From: JAVBNC01 sp031551765
GTDB taxonomy: Bacteria > Desulfobacterota > Desulfovibrionia > Desulfovibrionales > Desulfovibrionaceae
Reading direction: 5' to 3'
DNA length: 35,134 nucleotides
Assembly (NCBI GenBank): GCA_031551765.1
Contig: JAVBNC010000069.1
Coordinates: forward strand, 1-35,134
In this document: positions 23,547-31,150 of the stretch, piece by piece
Layout of the letters: each line of letters starts with the position of its first letter
Position numbering within the stretch: the stretch's first letter is position 1
Translations under genes and position numbers: made by a program
Notes under the pieces: model-generated
The model's input: only the letters and a program-made list of their open reading frames with translations
What the model was told of the DNA's origin: nothing
The model's database searches: none

Positions 23547-24890
23547 ATGAAACCGGTTCTGCGTACCTGGCTGGAAACCATGGAAAAGGAAAACCTTATC
23601 AAGCGGATCAAAAAGCCGGTGGACCCCGTGTTCGAACTGGCCCGCGTGGGGAAAAAGCTTGAGCCGCAGTACGGCGCGTATTTTGAAAACGTTACCGGCC
23701 ACAGCATTCCCGTGGTAACCGGCCTAGCTACCTCGCGCCAGACCATGGCCCGTTCGCTGAACCTCACCTACCCCAAGCTCAAGGAAAAATTCAACGCCGC
23801 GCTGAACAGCCCCACGCCCTGCGAAATCGTCAGCGGCGGAAAGTACGCGATAAAAGAGAACATCTACACGGGCGACGCCGTGGACCTGAGCAAGCTCCCG
23901 GCCTGCACCCACCACGAAAAAGACAGCAACCCCTATCTTACGGCCGCGCTGTGCATCGTGCGCGACCCGGACACCGGCATCCGCAACGTGGCCATCCACC
24001 GCCACGAAGTGCGGGACAAAAACCACCTGGGCGCCTTGCTGCTGCCCCGGCACACCAACCAGATTTTTGAAAAGCTGGAAGCGCGCGGCCAGGACCTGGA
24101 AATAGCCCTGGTTATCGGCGTGCACCCCGCGCTGCTGCTGGCTTCCCAGGCCACCACCCCGCTGGGCGTGGACGAGTTTGAAATTGCCGGGAGCCTGTTG
24201 GACGAGCCGCTGCAAATGGTCAAATGCGAAACCGTGGACCTGGAAGTGCCGCTGGAGTGCGAAATCGTGCTCGAAGGCCGCATCCTGGCCAAGCGCCGCG
24301 AAGACGAAGGGCCTTTCGGCGAATACCCCAAGACATACGGTCCCAAGGCCAAGCGCCACCTGATCGAAATCACGGCCGTCACCTACCGCAACAACCCCGT
24401 CTACCACACGGTCATTCCCTCCACCATGGAACACCTGCTGCTGGGCGGCGTTTCCCGCGAAGCCACCATGATGCCCCTACTGGCCCAGGCCAGTTCCAAC
24501 GTCAAAGACGTGCGCCTGACCCCGGGCAGCGGCTGCCGCTACCATGTGATCATCCAAATGGACCCCAAGCACGAAGGGGAAGCCAAAAACGCCATGTTCG
24601 CGGCCCTTTCCAGCAGCACGGAAGTGAAGCACGTCGTGGCGGTCAACTCGGACATTGATATCGAGGACATGCAGGACGTGGAATGGGCCATAGCCAACCG
24701 CGTCCAGGCGGGGCGGGATATTTTCATCGTCACCGACGCCATGGGCAACAAGCTGGACCCCTCTTCCCGCAACGGCACCAGCGACAAGATGGGCGTGGAC
24801 GCCACCATTCCCGTGGGCGCCAACCTGGAGCGCTATGAAAAAATCCGCATTCCGGGCAGTGAAGACGTGCGCCTGGAAGACTACTTGTAA
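23547..24890 (+). CDS. UbiD family decarboxylase (prenylated-FMN dependent)
   Basis: UbiD enzymes reversibly decarboxylate alpha,beta-unsaturated or aromatic acids using prenylated FMN. The 447-residue protein carries the catalytic segment EDEGPFGEYP, giving Glu254 and Glu259, and the cofactor/substrate arginine in AIHRHEV (Arg152). These correspond to the E-R-E triad of Fdc1-type enzymes. The protein is of normal length. The family includes 3-octaprenyl-4-hydroxybenzoate, ferulate, gallate, pyrrole and furoate decarboxylases, so substrate is not fixed by sequence. Lying beside ubiX and the lower meta-type genes, it may replace a 4-oxalocrotonate-type decarboxylase. ATG 23547 has a CAAGGAGC site. 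Confidence 0.92.
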   Translation: MKPVLRTWLETMEKENLIKRIKKPVDPVFELARVGKKLEPQYGAYFENVTGHSIPVVTGLATSRQTMARSLNLTYPKLKEKFNAALNSPTPCEIVSGGKYAIKENIYTGDAVDLSKLPACTHHEKDSNPYLTAALCIVRDPDTGIRNVAIHRHEVRDKNHLGALLLPRHTNQIFEKLEARGQDLEIALVIGVHPALLLASQATTPLGVDEFEIAGSLLDEPLQMVKCETVDLEVPLECEIVLEGRILAKRREDEGPFGEYPKTYGPKAKRHLIEITAVTYRNNPVYHTVIPSTMEHLLLGGVSREATMMPLLAQASSNVKDVRLTPGSGCRYHVIIQMDPKHEGEAKNAMFAALSSSTEVKHVVAVNSDIDIEDMQDVEWAIANRVQAGRDIFIVTDAMGNKLDPSSRNGTSDKMGVDATIPVGANLERYEKIRIPGSEDVRLEDYL

Positions 24891-24923
24891 ACGCCGCCCA
24901 CTCTTGGGCGACAAGGAGATGGT

Positions 24924-25484
24924 ATGCGGGTTATTGTGGGAATTACCGGGGCCAGCGGCGCCGTGTACAGCCTCTCGCTGCTGAAAACGCTGCAGGGCAT
25001 GGGTCATGAGGTGCACTGCGTGGCCAGCGAATACGGCTGGAAAGTGCTGCGCCACGAGTGCGGCGCGGGCGAGGACGAAATCCGCCCGCTGGTCCACGCC
25101 CTTTACCCTGTGGAGGATATCAGCGCGCCCATCGCCAGCGGCTCGTTCCGCGCCGACGTCATGGTGGTGGTGCCCTGCAGCATGCGCACGCTGGCGGCCA
25201 TAGCCACGGGCCTGGCCGGGAACCTGCTCTGCCGCGCGGCGGACGTGATGCTCAAAGAGCGCAAAAACCTGGTGCTGGCCGTGCGGGAAACCCCCCTGAG
25301 CGCCATTCACCTGGAAAACATGCTCAAGCTTGCTCGCCTGGGCGTGGGCATTGTGCCGGCCGCTCCCGGCTTCTACCACCAGCCCAAGACCATTGACGAC
25401 CTTGTGGCCATTATGACCGGCCGTATTCTGGACAGCATGGGCATAGCCAACAACTGCTTCACCCGCTGGAACGGCATGCCTTGA
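24924..25484 (+). CDS. ubiX: UbiX family flavin prenyltransferase
   Basis: UbiX attaches a dimethylallyl group to FMN, producing the prenyl-FMN that UbiD needs. The 186-residue protein has the flavin-binding start VIVGITGASGAVYSLSLL and the family core VVVPCSMRTLAAIATGLAGN. The segment LAVRETPLSAIHLENMLKL follows, in standard order. Length is normal. ATG 24924 follows AAGGAGAT, 34 bp after the ubiD stop, so the pair is translationally linked. It could serve other UbiD proteins in the cell as well, but its position argues for this cluster. Confidence 0.95.
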   Translation: MRVIVGITGASGAVYSLSLLKTLQGMGHEVHCVASEYGWKVLRHECGAGEDEIRPLVHALYPVEDISAPIASGSFRADVMVVVPCSMRTLAAIATGLAGNLLCRAADVMLKERKNLVLAVRETPLSAIHLENMLKLARLGVGIVPAAPGFYHQPKTIDDLVAIMTGRILDSMGIANNCFTRWNGMP

Positions 25485-25568
25485 CGGGCCCGCGCCCGGA
25501 AAAAGGCCCGGCCGCCATAAAGGCGCTGCCGGCTCGATAAAGCAACACCATAACCATAAGAGGTACCC

Positions 25569-26957
25569 ATGGGACGGCTCGGCATAATTTTCACCATCGC
25601 CATAGCGTACGTCATCGTGACCACGCTGGTCGGCGTACTCTCATCCCGCAAGCACAAAGACAGTTCCAGTTTCATGACGGCCAAAAACCAGATGGGGCCG
25701 TTCCTGGTGGGCGTGCTGCTCATGTCCGAGTTCATCGGCACGGGCTCCACGCTGGGCACGGCCCAGACCGCCTATGAAGTGGGCATTTCCGCTTCCTGGA
25801 ACCTTATCACTCTGGGTTTCGGCTTTTTCCTCTACGCTTTCTTCATGGCCCCCAAATTCAACGCCCTGGGCGAATACACCATTTCCGGCGCGCTGGCCAA
25901 AACCTACGGCCCGGCCCTGCGCACCATGGTTTCTCTGACCATGATCTACGCGCTGACCACCGTGAACGTGTCCATGTTCACGGGCGGCGCGGCCACCATC
26001 GCCAAACTCATTGATATTCCCATTCAGACCTCGGTGTTCATCGTGGCCGCGGCCACCATTCTCAGCGTGACGGGCGGCGGGCTCAAAGGCGTGGGCCTGG
26101 CCAACACCATCCACGCCACCTTCAAGTATCTGGGCCTGTTCGCCGTGGCCTGGGCCGCCTGGCATTATTTCGGCGTACACCCGGAAACCGTGCAGGCCAT
26201 ACCGCCCAAACATTACGACATGATGGGCATAGGCGGCGGCAAGCTGCTGGCCTGGACCGTGGCCAATATCGGCGCGGTGTTTTCCACCCAGTTCGTCATC
26301 CAGTGCATCGCCACCGTGCGCACGCCGGGCGACGCCAAAACCGCCGGGATTATCGCGGGCGTGCTCATTATCCCCATCGGCTTCCTGGCCGCCTACACCG
26401 GCATGTCCGCCAAGGCCATTTTCCCGGAAATCAGAAGCGTCATGGCCATGCCCGCCTTTTTCGACGTCATGCCCGCCTGGCTGGCCGGTGTGGCCGTTTC
26501 CGGCATTATCGCCGCCACTTTGGTGACCATTCTGGCCTGCCAGCTCGGCGCCAGCGCCCTGGTCATGAAGGACTTCATCATCCCCATTTTCGAGCCCGCC
26601 GAAGAAAAGCGCCTGGGCATCACCCGCATGGTGACCTTTATCGTGGGCCTGTTGCCCGTGCCCTTCGCGCTCTATGTGCCGGGCCTTCTGAAGACCATCT
26701 TCTTCGCCCGCGCGCTGCGCACGTCCGTGGCCGTGCTGGCCGTGTTCATGTTCTACGCGCCGCTCTTCGGCTCGCCCAAAAGCGCCACCATCGGCCTGGG
26801 TTTCAGCGTGGTCATGACCACCATCTGGTTCGTGCTGGGCAACCCCTTCGGCTTTGACAACATTTATGTGGCCGCGCTTTCCCCGGCCCTGGTCATGCTT
26901 GTCGACCATCTGTTCTTCAAGAAAAAGAGCGCGCCCGCCGCTTCCACCACGGAATAG
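25569..26957 (+). CDS. Sodium/solute symporter (SSS) family transporter
   Basis: The 462-residue inner-membrane protein has about 13 hydrophobic segments. It begins with a segment IIFTIAIAYVIVTTLVGVLSS. After SSFMTAKNQMGPFLVGVLLM comes the SSS sodium-binding region, the GTGSTLGTAQTAYEVGISAS stretch, with its serine/threonine-rich helix one. SSS carriers import small organic acids, sugars or vitamins with sodium. The substrate cannot be read from the sequence; being the last gene of the catabolic cluster, it probably imports the growth substrate as an anion. ATG 25569 is preceded by AAGAGG. It lies 84 bp after ubiX. The hairpin after it has only three T on its strand, so the operon's own terminator is not obvious. 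Confidence 0.88.
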   Translation: MGRLGIIFTIAIAYVIVTTLVGVLSSRKHKDSSSFMTAKNQMGPFLVGVLLMSEFIGTGSTLGTAQTAYEVGISASWNLITLGFGFFLYAFFMAPKFNALGEYTISGALAKTYGPALRTMVSLTMIYALTTVNVSMFTGGAATIAKLIDIPIQTSVFIVAAATILSVTGGGLKGVGLANTIHATFKYLGLFAVAWAAWHYFGVHPETVQAIPPKHYDMMGIGGGKLLAWTVANIGAVFSTQFVIQCIATVRTPGDAKTAGIIAGVLIIPIGFLAAYTGMSAKAIFPEIRSVMAMPAFFDVMPAWLAGVAVSGIIAATLVTILACQLGASALVMKDFIIPIFEPAEEKRLGITRMVTFIVGLLPVPFALYVPGLLKTIFFARALRTSVAVLAVFMFYAPLFGSPKSATIGLGFSVVMTTIWFVLGNPFGFDNIYVAALSPALVMLVDHLFFKKKSAPAASTTE

Positions 26958-26976
26958 GCTGACGCCATTCATGAAA

Positions 26977-27008
26977 AAAGCCCCCGGATCGAGAGGTCCG
27001 GGGGCTTT
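26977..27008 (-). terminator. Rho-independent terminator of aspA
   Basis: AAAGCCCCCGGA (26977-26988) pairs perfectly with 26997-27008. On the minus strand the hairpin is followed by six T, ideal for the aspartase transcript, which ends at 27030. On the plus strand only CTTT follows, so it is a weak terminator for the symporter operon. Confidence 0.9.
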
Positions 27009-27029
27009 CACATGGCGCTTCGTCAGGCT

Positions 27030-28601
27030 TTACTTTTTCTTGGCCGGAGCTTTTTTCACAGAAGCCTTTGCCGCGGGGGCCGCCTTTTTCGCCACGACCT
27101 TGGGTTTCCCCGCGGACTTGGGATCGGCCTTGCCGGCCGCCTCGGCGGCTTCCCTGGCCTTGCGTTTGGCCTTGATCAGCTCGTACCCGGAAATGCCCGG
27201 CTTGGTCATTTCCAGCGGGTGCAGAATGATGTCCAGTTCCTTTTCCGTCAGCAGCTTGTCTCGCAGCAGCAGGCCGCGCACGGGCTTGCCAGTGGTGATG
27301 GCCTCTTTGGCGATGCGCGAGGAAGCCTCGTACCCGATGTGGGGGGACACGGCCGTAATGGTGCCCACGCTGTTTTCCACATAGGCGCGCATGCGGTCCT
27401 CGTTGGCGGTCAGGCCTTCCAGCAGATAGAGACGGAACACCCGGAACACGTTGCGCATGATGATGATGCTCTGGAGCAGGTTGTACACCAGCACCGGCTC
27501 CATGACGTTGAGCTCGAACTGCCCGGCCTGGGAGGCAAGGCAGATGGTGTTGTCGTTGCCGATAACCTGGAAGGCCACCTGGTTCACCACTTCCGCCATG
27601 ACCGGGTTGACCTTGCCGGGCATGATGGAGCTGCCGGGCTGGCGCGGGGGCAGGTTCAGCTCGCCCAGGCCGCAGCGCGGGCCGGAAGCCATCATGCGCA
27701 GGTCGTTGGCGATTTTGGACATGTTCATCATGCAGACTTTGAGGGACGCGGAGACTTCCGTGTACGGGTCCGTGTTCTGGGTGGCGTCCACCAGATCTTC
27801 CGCGTTAACCATGGGGAAACCGGAAATATTGGCCAGATGTTTGACGGACAGCTGAATATACTTGGGGTCCGCGTTCAGGCCCGTGCCCACGGCGGTGGCG
27901 CCCAGGTTCACTTCAAACAGGTGCTGGTTGCAGGCGCTGATACGCTTGATGTCGCGGTTCAGCACCCGGGCGTAGGCGGCGAATTCCTGGCCCAGGCGGA
28001 TGGGCACGGCATCCTGCAGGTGGGTGCGGCCCATTTTAATCATTTTGTCGAACTGCTTGGCCTTGTCCAGAAAGGCCTTGTGCATGCGGCGCATTTCTTC
28101 CAGCAGGGTCACCAGTTCGCTCAGGGCGGCCACGTGGATGGCCGTGGGAAAGGCGTCGTTGGTGGACTGCCCCAGGTTGACGTGGTCGTTGGGGGACAGG
28201 AACTTGTAGTCGCCCTTGGTTTTACCCAGCAGTTCCAGGGCCCGGTTGGCGATGACTTCGTTGGAGTTCATGTTGAAGGACGTGCCCGCCCCGCCCTGGA
28301 TGGGGTCCACGATGAACTGGTCGATGAAGCGGCCCTTGATGATTTCGTCCGCGGCCTTGACAATGGCGTTGCCCAGGGTTTTGTCCAGCAGGCCCACGTC
28401 CATGTTGGCGAGAGCCGCGGCTTTTTTGACCATGGCAATGCCCTTGATCAGGCTGGGCTGGGAATGCTCGCCGGTAATGGGGAAATTCTCTTTGGCCCGC
28501 AGGGTCTGCACACCGTAATACGCTTCAGCGGGAACTTCTTTGTCGCCCAGAAAGTCGTGCTCGATCCGGAATTCGCCGTTTTTGCTCTTTGCTGTGGGCA
28601 T
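27030..28601 (-). CDS. aspA: Aspartate ammonia-lyase with a lysine/alanine-rich tail
   Basis: Aspartase converts L-aspartate to fumarate and ammonia, feeding fumarate to respiration or carbon metabolism. The 523-residue protein has all the family blocks: IEHDFLGDKEVPAEAYYGVQ, NDHVNLGQSTNDAFPTA and GSSIMPGKVNPV. The aspartase-type ICLASQAGQFELNVMEPV is also present. I start at ATG 28601 (MPTAKSKNGEFRIEHD), with a GGAGG site. Beyond the usual end, the last 50 residues are Lys/Ala/Pro-rich (KSAGKPKVVAKKAAPAAK), like histone H1 or HU extensions, and could bind DNA, RNA or polyphosphate. The enzyme could also be fumarase, but the SSIMPGKVNPV and QFELN pattern favours aspartase. The AT-rich island lies upstream. 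Confidence 0.9.
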   Translation of the reverse strand: MPTAKSKNGEFRIEHDFLGDKEVPAEAYYGVQTLRAKENFPITGEHSQPSLIKGIAMVKKAAALANMDVGLLDKTLGNAIVKAADEIIKGRFIDQFIVDPIQGGAGTSFNMNSNEVIANRALELLGKTKGDYKFLSPNDHVNLGQSTNDAFPTAIHVAALSELVTLLEEMRRMHKAFLDKAKQFDKMIKMGRTHLQDAVPIRLGQEFAAYARVLNRDIKRISACNQHLFEVNLGATAVGTGLNADPKYIQLSVKHLANISGFPMVNAEDLVDATQNTDPYTEVSASLKVCMMNMSKIANDLRMMASGPRCGLGELNLPPRQPGSSIMPGKVNPVMAEVVNQVAFQVIGNDNTICLASQAGQFELNVMEPVLVYNLLQSIIIMRNVFRVFRLYLLEGLTANEDRMRAYVENSVGTITAVSPHIGYEASSRIAKEAITTGKPVRGLLLRDKLLTEKELDIILHPLEMTKPGISGYELIKAKRKAREAAEAAGKADPKSAGKPKVVAKKAAPAAKASVKKAPAKKK

Positions 28602-28740
28602 AGATCCTCCGTTGCGCCTCTTCAGGAGGAGGCGGTTTTTGAACCCATACGTAGCGGAGCCGGATAGTATTTTTTTTCCCAAACCTGCTCCGAAACCTCA
28701 AAACACGCTATCTCCTTGTCACGCCCTGGGGCCGGGCGCA

Positions 28741-28985
28741 GAATAAATTCTTCTTCATATTTTTTTATACATAATATATATTATATGCATAAAGAATATA
28801 TTGCATAAATATATTGATAAAAATTTCCCTTCTTTATTATAACAAAATACATAAAAATATTATCTACATAAAAAAATATACATCGTGGGAAAATCCATCA
28901 TTATTCTATTTATAAAATCTATTTCTTAGTGAAAAATTCAATCTCAAGGCAATAATCAGCATTTTATAGCAAGAATACCTTCTTT
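28741..28985. other. AT-rich island between aspA and fliJ
   Basis: About 245 bp are far richer in A+T than the rest of the window, with stretches such as TATACATAATATATATTATA and many A- and T-runs. It holds no gene and no clear terminator. It lies between the divergent aspA and fliJ, so it probably contains promoter or nucleoid-protein-binding DNA. Transferred DNA is possible but unsupported. Confidence 0.6.
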
Positions 28986-29049
28986 TGAAAAAAAGTCCAG
29001 ACCACAGCCTGCATATTTCTTTCTCTCCTCACACGGCGATCGTCACCGT

Positions 29050-29065
29050 TGGCCCGCAATTTGCT
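29050..29065 (+). promoter_or_regulatory. Sigma-54-type (-24/-12) promoter of fliJ-motE
   Basis: TGGCCCG (29050-29056), four bases, and TTGCT (29061-29065) match the RpoN consensus TGGCACG-N4-TTGCW at all fixed positions but one. The invariant GG and GC are 10 bp apart. It lies 46 bp before the fliJ ATG. RpoN control of flagellar genes is widespread. Confidence 0.7.
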
Positions 29066-29110
29066 ATTCCCTTTCCCGACAACGATATTTTGACGGGCCG
29101 GGAAGGGACC

Positions 29111-29551
29111 ATGGCGACATTCAAATTTTCTCTGGAGCAGGTGCTCCGCTACCGCCAGCAACTGGAAGAGCGGGCCATGCAGGAACTGGCCAAGGCCCAG
29201 GCCGCCAGGGACGCCCGTCTGCGCCAGGCGGAAGAGTACGCCGCCAGCATGGAAGCCGAGCGGGTGGTGCTCAGCAACCCCGCCGCCCTTACGGAACAGG
29301 AACGCTGGCTGCACACCGGGTATCTGGAAGGCTTGCGCCTGGACCTGGACAAAGCCAGGCAGGACCTTATCGTGCTGGAAGAAGAACTGGACCGCTGCCG
29401 CGCGGACCTGATACAGAGAGCCCAGGACAGAAAGCTCCTGGAAAAGCTCAAGACCAAGCAGGCGGCCCGCCACGCCGCCGAAGAAACCCAACGGGAGCAA
29501 CGGAATTATGATGAAATCGCGACCTTGCGCTTCGTCGCTCCGGCCATCTAG
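29111..29551 (+). CDS. fliJ: FliJ-like flagellar export protein
   Basis: FliJ is the coiled-coil stalk of the flagellar type III export ATPase, linking FliI to the export gate. The 146-residue protein begins MATFKFSLEQVLRYRQQLEE, the usual FliJ start. It is almost entirely a long coiled coil of charged heptads with no other domain. I chose ATG 29111, preceded by GGAAGGGACC; an upstream ATG at 28985 would run through the AT-rich DNA and the promoter. It has the size of FliJ proteins and overlaps the next gene by 44 bp. FliI is not next to it here, which is unusual, since fliJ is most often found behind fliI. A generic coiled-coil protein is the alternative. Confidence 0.8.
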   Translation: MATFKFSLEQVLRYRQQLEERAMQELAKAQAARDARLRQAEEYAASMEAERVVLSNPAALTEQERWLHTGYLEGLRLDLDKARQDLIVLEEELDRCRADLIQRAQDRKLLEKLKTKQAARHAAEETQREQRNYDEIATLRFVAPAI

Positions 29552-30176
29552 GCTCTGCCGGCTGCTGCTTTTGGCGGTCAGCGTCAAGCTCTGCCTTTTG
29601 GGCGGCCTGATACTGGACCCGCTTCTGGACGCGTTTTCCGCTCCCCAGGCCGTCCCGTCCGCCGCCTCTTCCGCTGTCCCGGCCCAGGCCGCCGTGGCTG
29701 AAGCGGCGTTGCCGGAAGTGAAGATTCCCCTCTCCCGTTCCGTGGCCCACGCGGCTCCGGCCCCGCAGGCAGCGCCCGCCCAGGCCGCGCCTGAAGCCGG
29801 CAGCGCCCTGGCCCGCGACGCCCAGGCCCGTCGGCAGGAAGAAATGGCCCGCAAGGAACAGGACCTGCGCGCCCTGGAAAAAGATCTGGACGAGCGCCTG
29901 GAAAAGCTCCAACTGCTGGAAGCGCGCCTGCAGCGCATGCTCAAGGAAGCCGCGGAAGTAAAAAGCGACAAGTTCCGTCAGCTCATCGACGTTCTTTCCA
30001 ACATGAAAGCCAAGCAGGCCGCCGGGGTGCTGGAAACCCTGGACGAAAAGGTCGCCGTCAAAGTTCTGTCAGGCATGCGCGGCCGTCAGGCCGGGGAAAT
30101 TCTGACCTACGTGGACTCCAAAAAGGCCGCCCGCCTGGCCGAATCCCTGGCGCGCATGCAAATGCCTTTCGAGTAG
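29508..30176 (+). CDS. MotE-like flagellar chaperone (MgtE N-terminal domain protein)
   Basis: The 222-residue protein has one membrane anchor or signal segment near its start (LCRLLLLAVSVKLCLLGGLI, residues 16-35). A low-complexity Ala/Pro linker follows, then a coiled coil rich in Arg/Glu (residues 110-150). The C-terminal domain has MKAKQAAGVLETLDEKVAVK and MRGRQAGEILTYVDSKKAAR, two repeats of the MgtE-N/MotE type. MotE in rhizobia is a periplasmic chaperone of the motor protein MotC, so a motility role is likely but not proven. It overlaps fliJ by 44 bp and is followed three bp later by truA. The start could be at 29508 or one codon later. Confidence 0.75.
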   Translation: MMKSRPCASSLRPSRLCRLLLLAVSVKLCLLGGLILDPLLDAFSAPQAVPSAASSAVPAQAAVAEAALPEVKIPLSRSVAHAAPAPQAAPAQAAPEAGSALARDAQARRQEEMARKEQDLRALEKDLDERLEKLQLLEARLQRMLKEAAEVKSDKFRQLIDVLSNMKAKQAAGVLETLDEKVAVKVLSGMRGRQAGEILTYVDSKKAARLAESLARMQMPFE

Positions 30177-30179
30177 CCC

Positions 30180-30932
30180 GTGCCGCGCCTGAAGCTGACC
30201 GTCGCTTACGTGGGCACCGCCTTTGCCGGGTGGCAGATCCAGGCCAAAGCCCCGGCCCGTCCCCGCACCGTGCAGGAAGAGCTGGAAAAAGCCGTGGCCG
30301 CCCTTACCGGCGGCCACGTGCGCGTTCACGGCGCGGGCCGCACCGACTCCGGCGTGCACGCCGAAGCCCAAGTCGCCCATTTGGATCTGCCCACCCCGTC
30401 CCGTCCCGTGGACTGGCTGCGCGCCTTCAACGCTTTACTGCCGCAAGACCTCAGCGTGCTGGCCGTGGAAAAGGTTACCGAAGACTTTCACGCCCGTTTT
30501 TCCGCCACGGGCAAGCACTACGCCTACGCGCTCTGGCTGGCCCGCTGCGCCGTGCCCCCGCGTCTGCGGCCCTTTGTCTGGGAATGCGGCCCCCTGGACC
30601 TGCCCGCCATGGAAGAAGCCGCCCTCCACCTCATCGGCACCCACGATTTCGCCTCCTTCCGCAACGCGGGCACGGACGTGGAAACCAGCGTGCGCACCCT
30701 GCGTTCCATCCAGCGCGAAGAGCTCTCCCCCCTCCACCACATCTGGCATTTCCAAGGCAACGGATTTCTCAAGCAGATGGTGCGCAACCTCATGGGCCTG
30801 CTGGTCTCTGTCGGGCGCGGCAAAACGGCCCCCGCCGAAGTGCCCGGCCTGCTCGCCGCCCAAGACCGCACAGCCCTGCCCTCCGCCACCGCCCCGGCCA
30901 AGGGGTTGACCCTGGTTCGCGTGTTGTATTGA
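30180..30932 (+). CDS. truA: tRNA pseudouridine synthase A (TruA)
   Basis: TruA converts uridines 38-40 in the tRNA anticodon stem-loop to pseudouridine. The 250-residue protein has the catalytic motif GAGRTDSGVHAEAQV, with the active Asp in RTDSG. The N-terminal RLKLTVAYVGTAFAGWQIQ and the late FLKQMVRNLMGLLVSVGRGK family segments are also present. Length is normal. It starts at GTG 30180, just three bp after the motE stop, so translation is probably coupled. Position behind flagellar genes is unusual for a tRNA-modification gene, although truA commonly ends unrelated operons. A repeat copy begins at its stop codon. Confidence 0.95.
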   Translation: MPRLKLTVAYVGTAFAGWQIQAKAPARPRTVQEELEKAVAALTGGHVRVHGAGRTDSGVHAEAQVAHLDLPTPSRPVDWLRAFNALLPQDLSVLAVEKVTEDFHARFSATGKHYAYALWLARCAVPPRLRPFVWECGPLDLPAMEEAALHLIGTHDFASFRNAGTDVETSVRTLRSIQREELSPLHHIWHFQGNGFLKQMVRNLMGLLVSVGRGKTAPAEVPGLLAAQDRTALPSATAPAKGLTLVRVLY

Positions 30933-30942
30933 AAGGCACAGC

Positions 30943-31096
30943 TGTCGAAGCCAATTAAGAATACGAGCAGGGCTCAATGCGGCACGTCCTGTGCCGCCCC
31001 CTACGGGCGTCGCTGCGCTCCGTGCGCAACCGCCTCCTGCGGTTGCGAGATCCCTGCACCCGCCAAGGGCTGGCGCCCCTGGACCCCTTTCAGGGT
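30943..31096 (+). repeat. Dispersed 3'-end repeat, copy D with two hairpin inserts
   Basis: The left arm TGTCGAAGCCAATTAAGAAT is followed by GAGCAGGG and then an insert. The insert holds two hairpins: GCGGCAC (30979-30985) with GTGCCGC (30991-30997), and CGCAACCGC (31025-31033) with GCGGTTGCG (31039-31047). The right arm CCCTGCACCCGCCAAGGG and TTTCAGGGTG then matches the other copies. It starts at the truA stop and lies before the convergent permease gene. Confidence 0.75.
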
Positions 31097-31150
31097 GGCG
31101 TGTGAGGGGAACTGCGGTTATAGCGCGCTATTTCTGGCCCGCTTGGCCGG

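Noticed and set aside
27030..28601. Class II fumarase
   Set aside because: The lyase signatures around the active site and the QFELN segment match aspartase more closely.
13197..31096. A CRISPR array made of the dispersed repeat copies
   Set aside because: Copies are several kb apart, vary inside, and have no regular spacers or cas genes.
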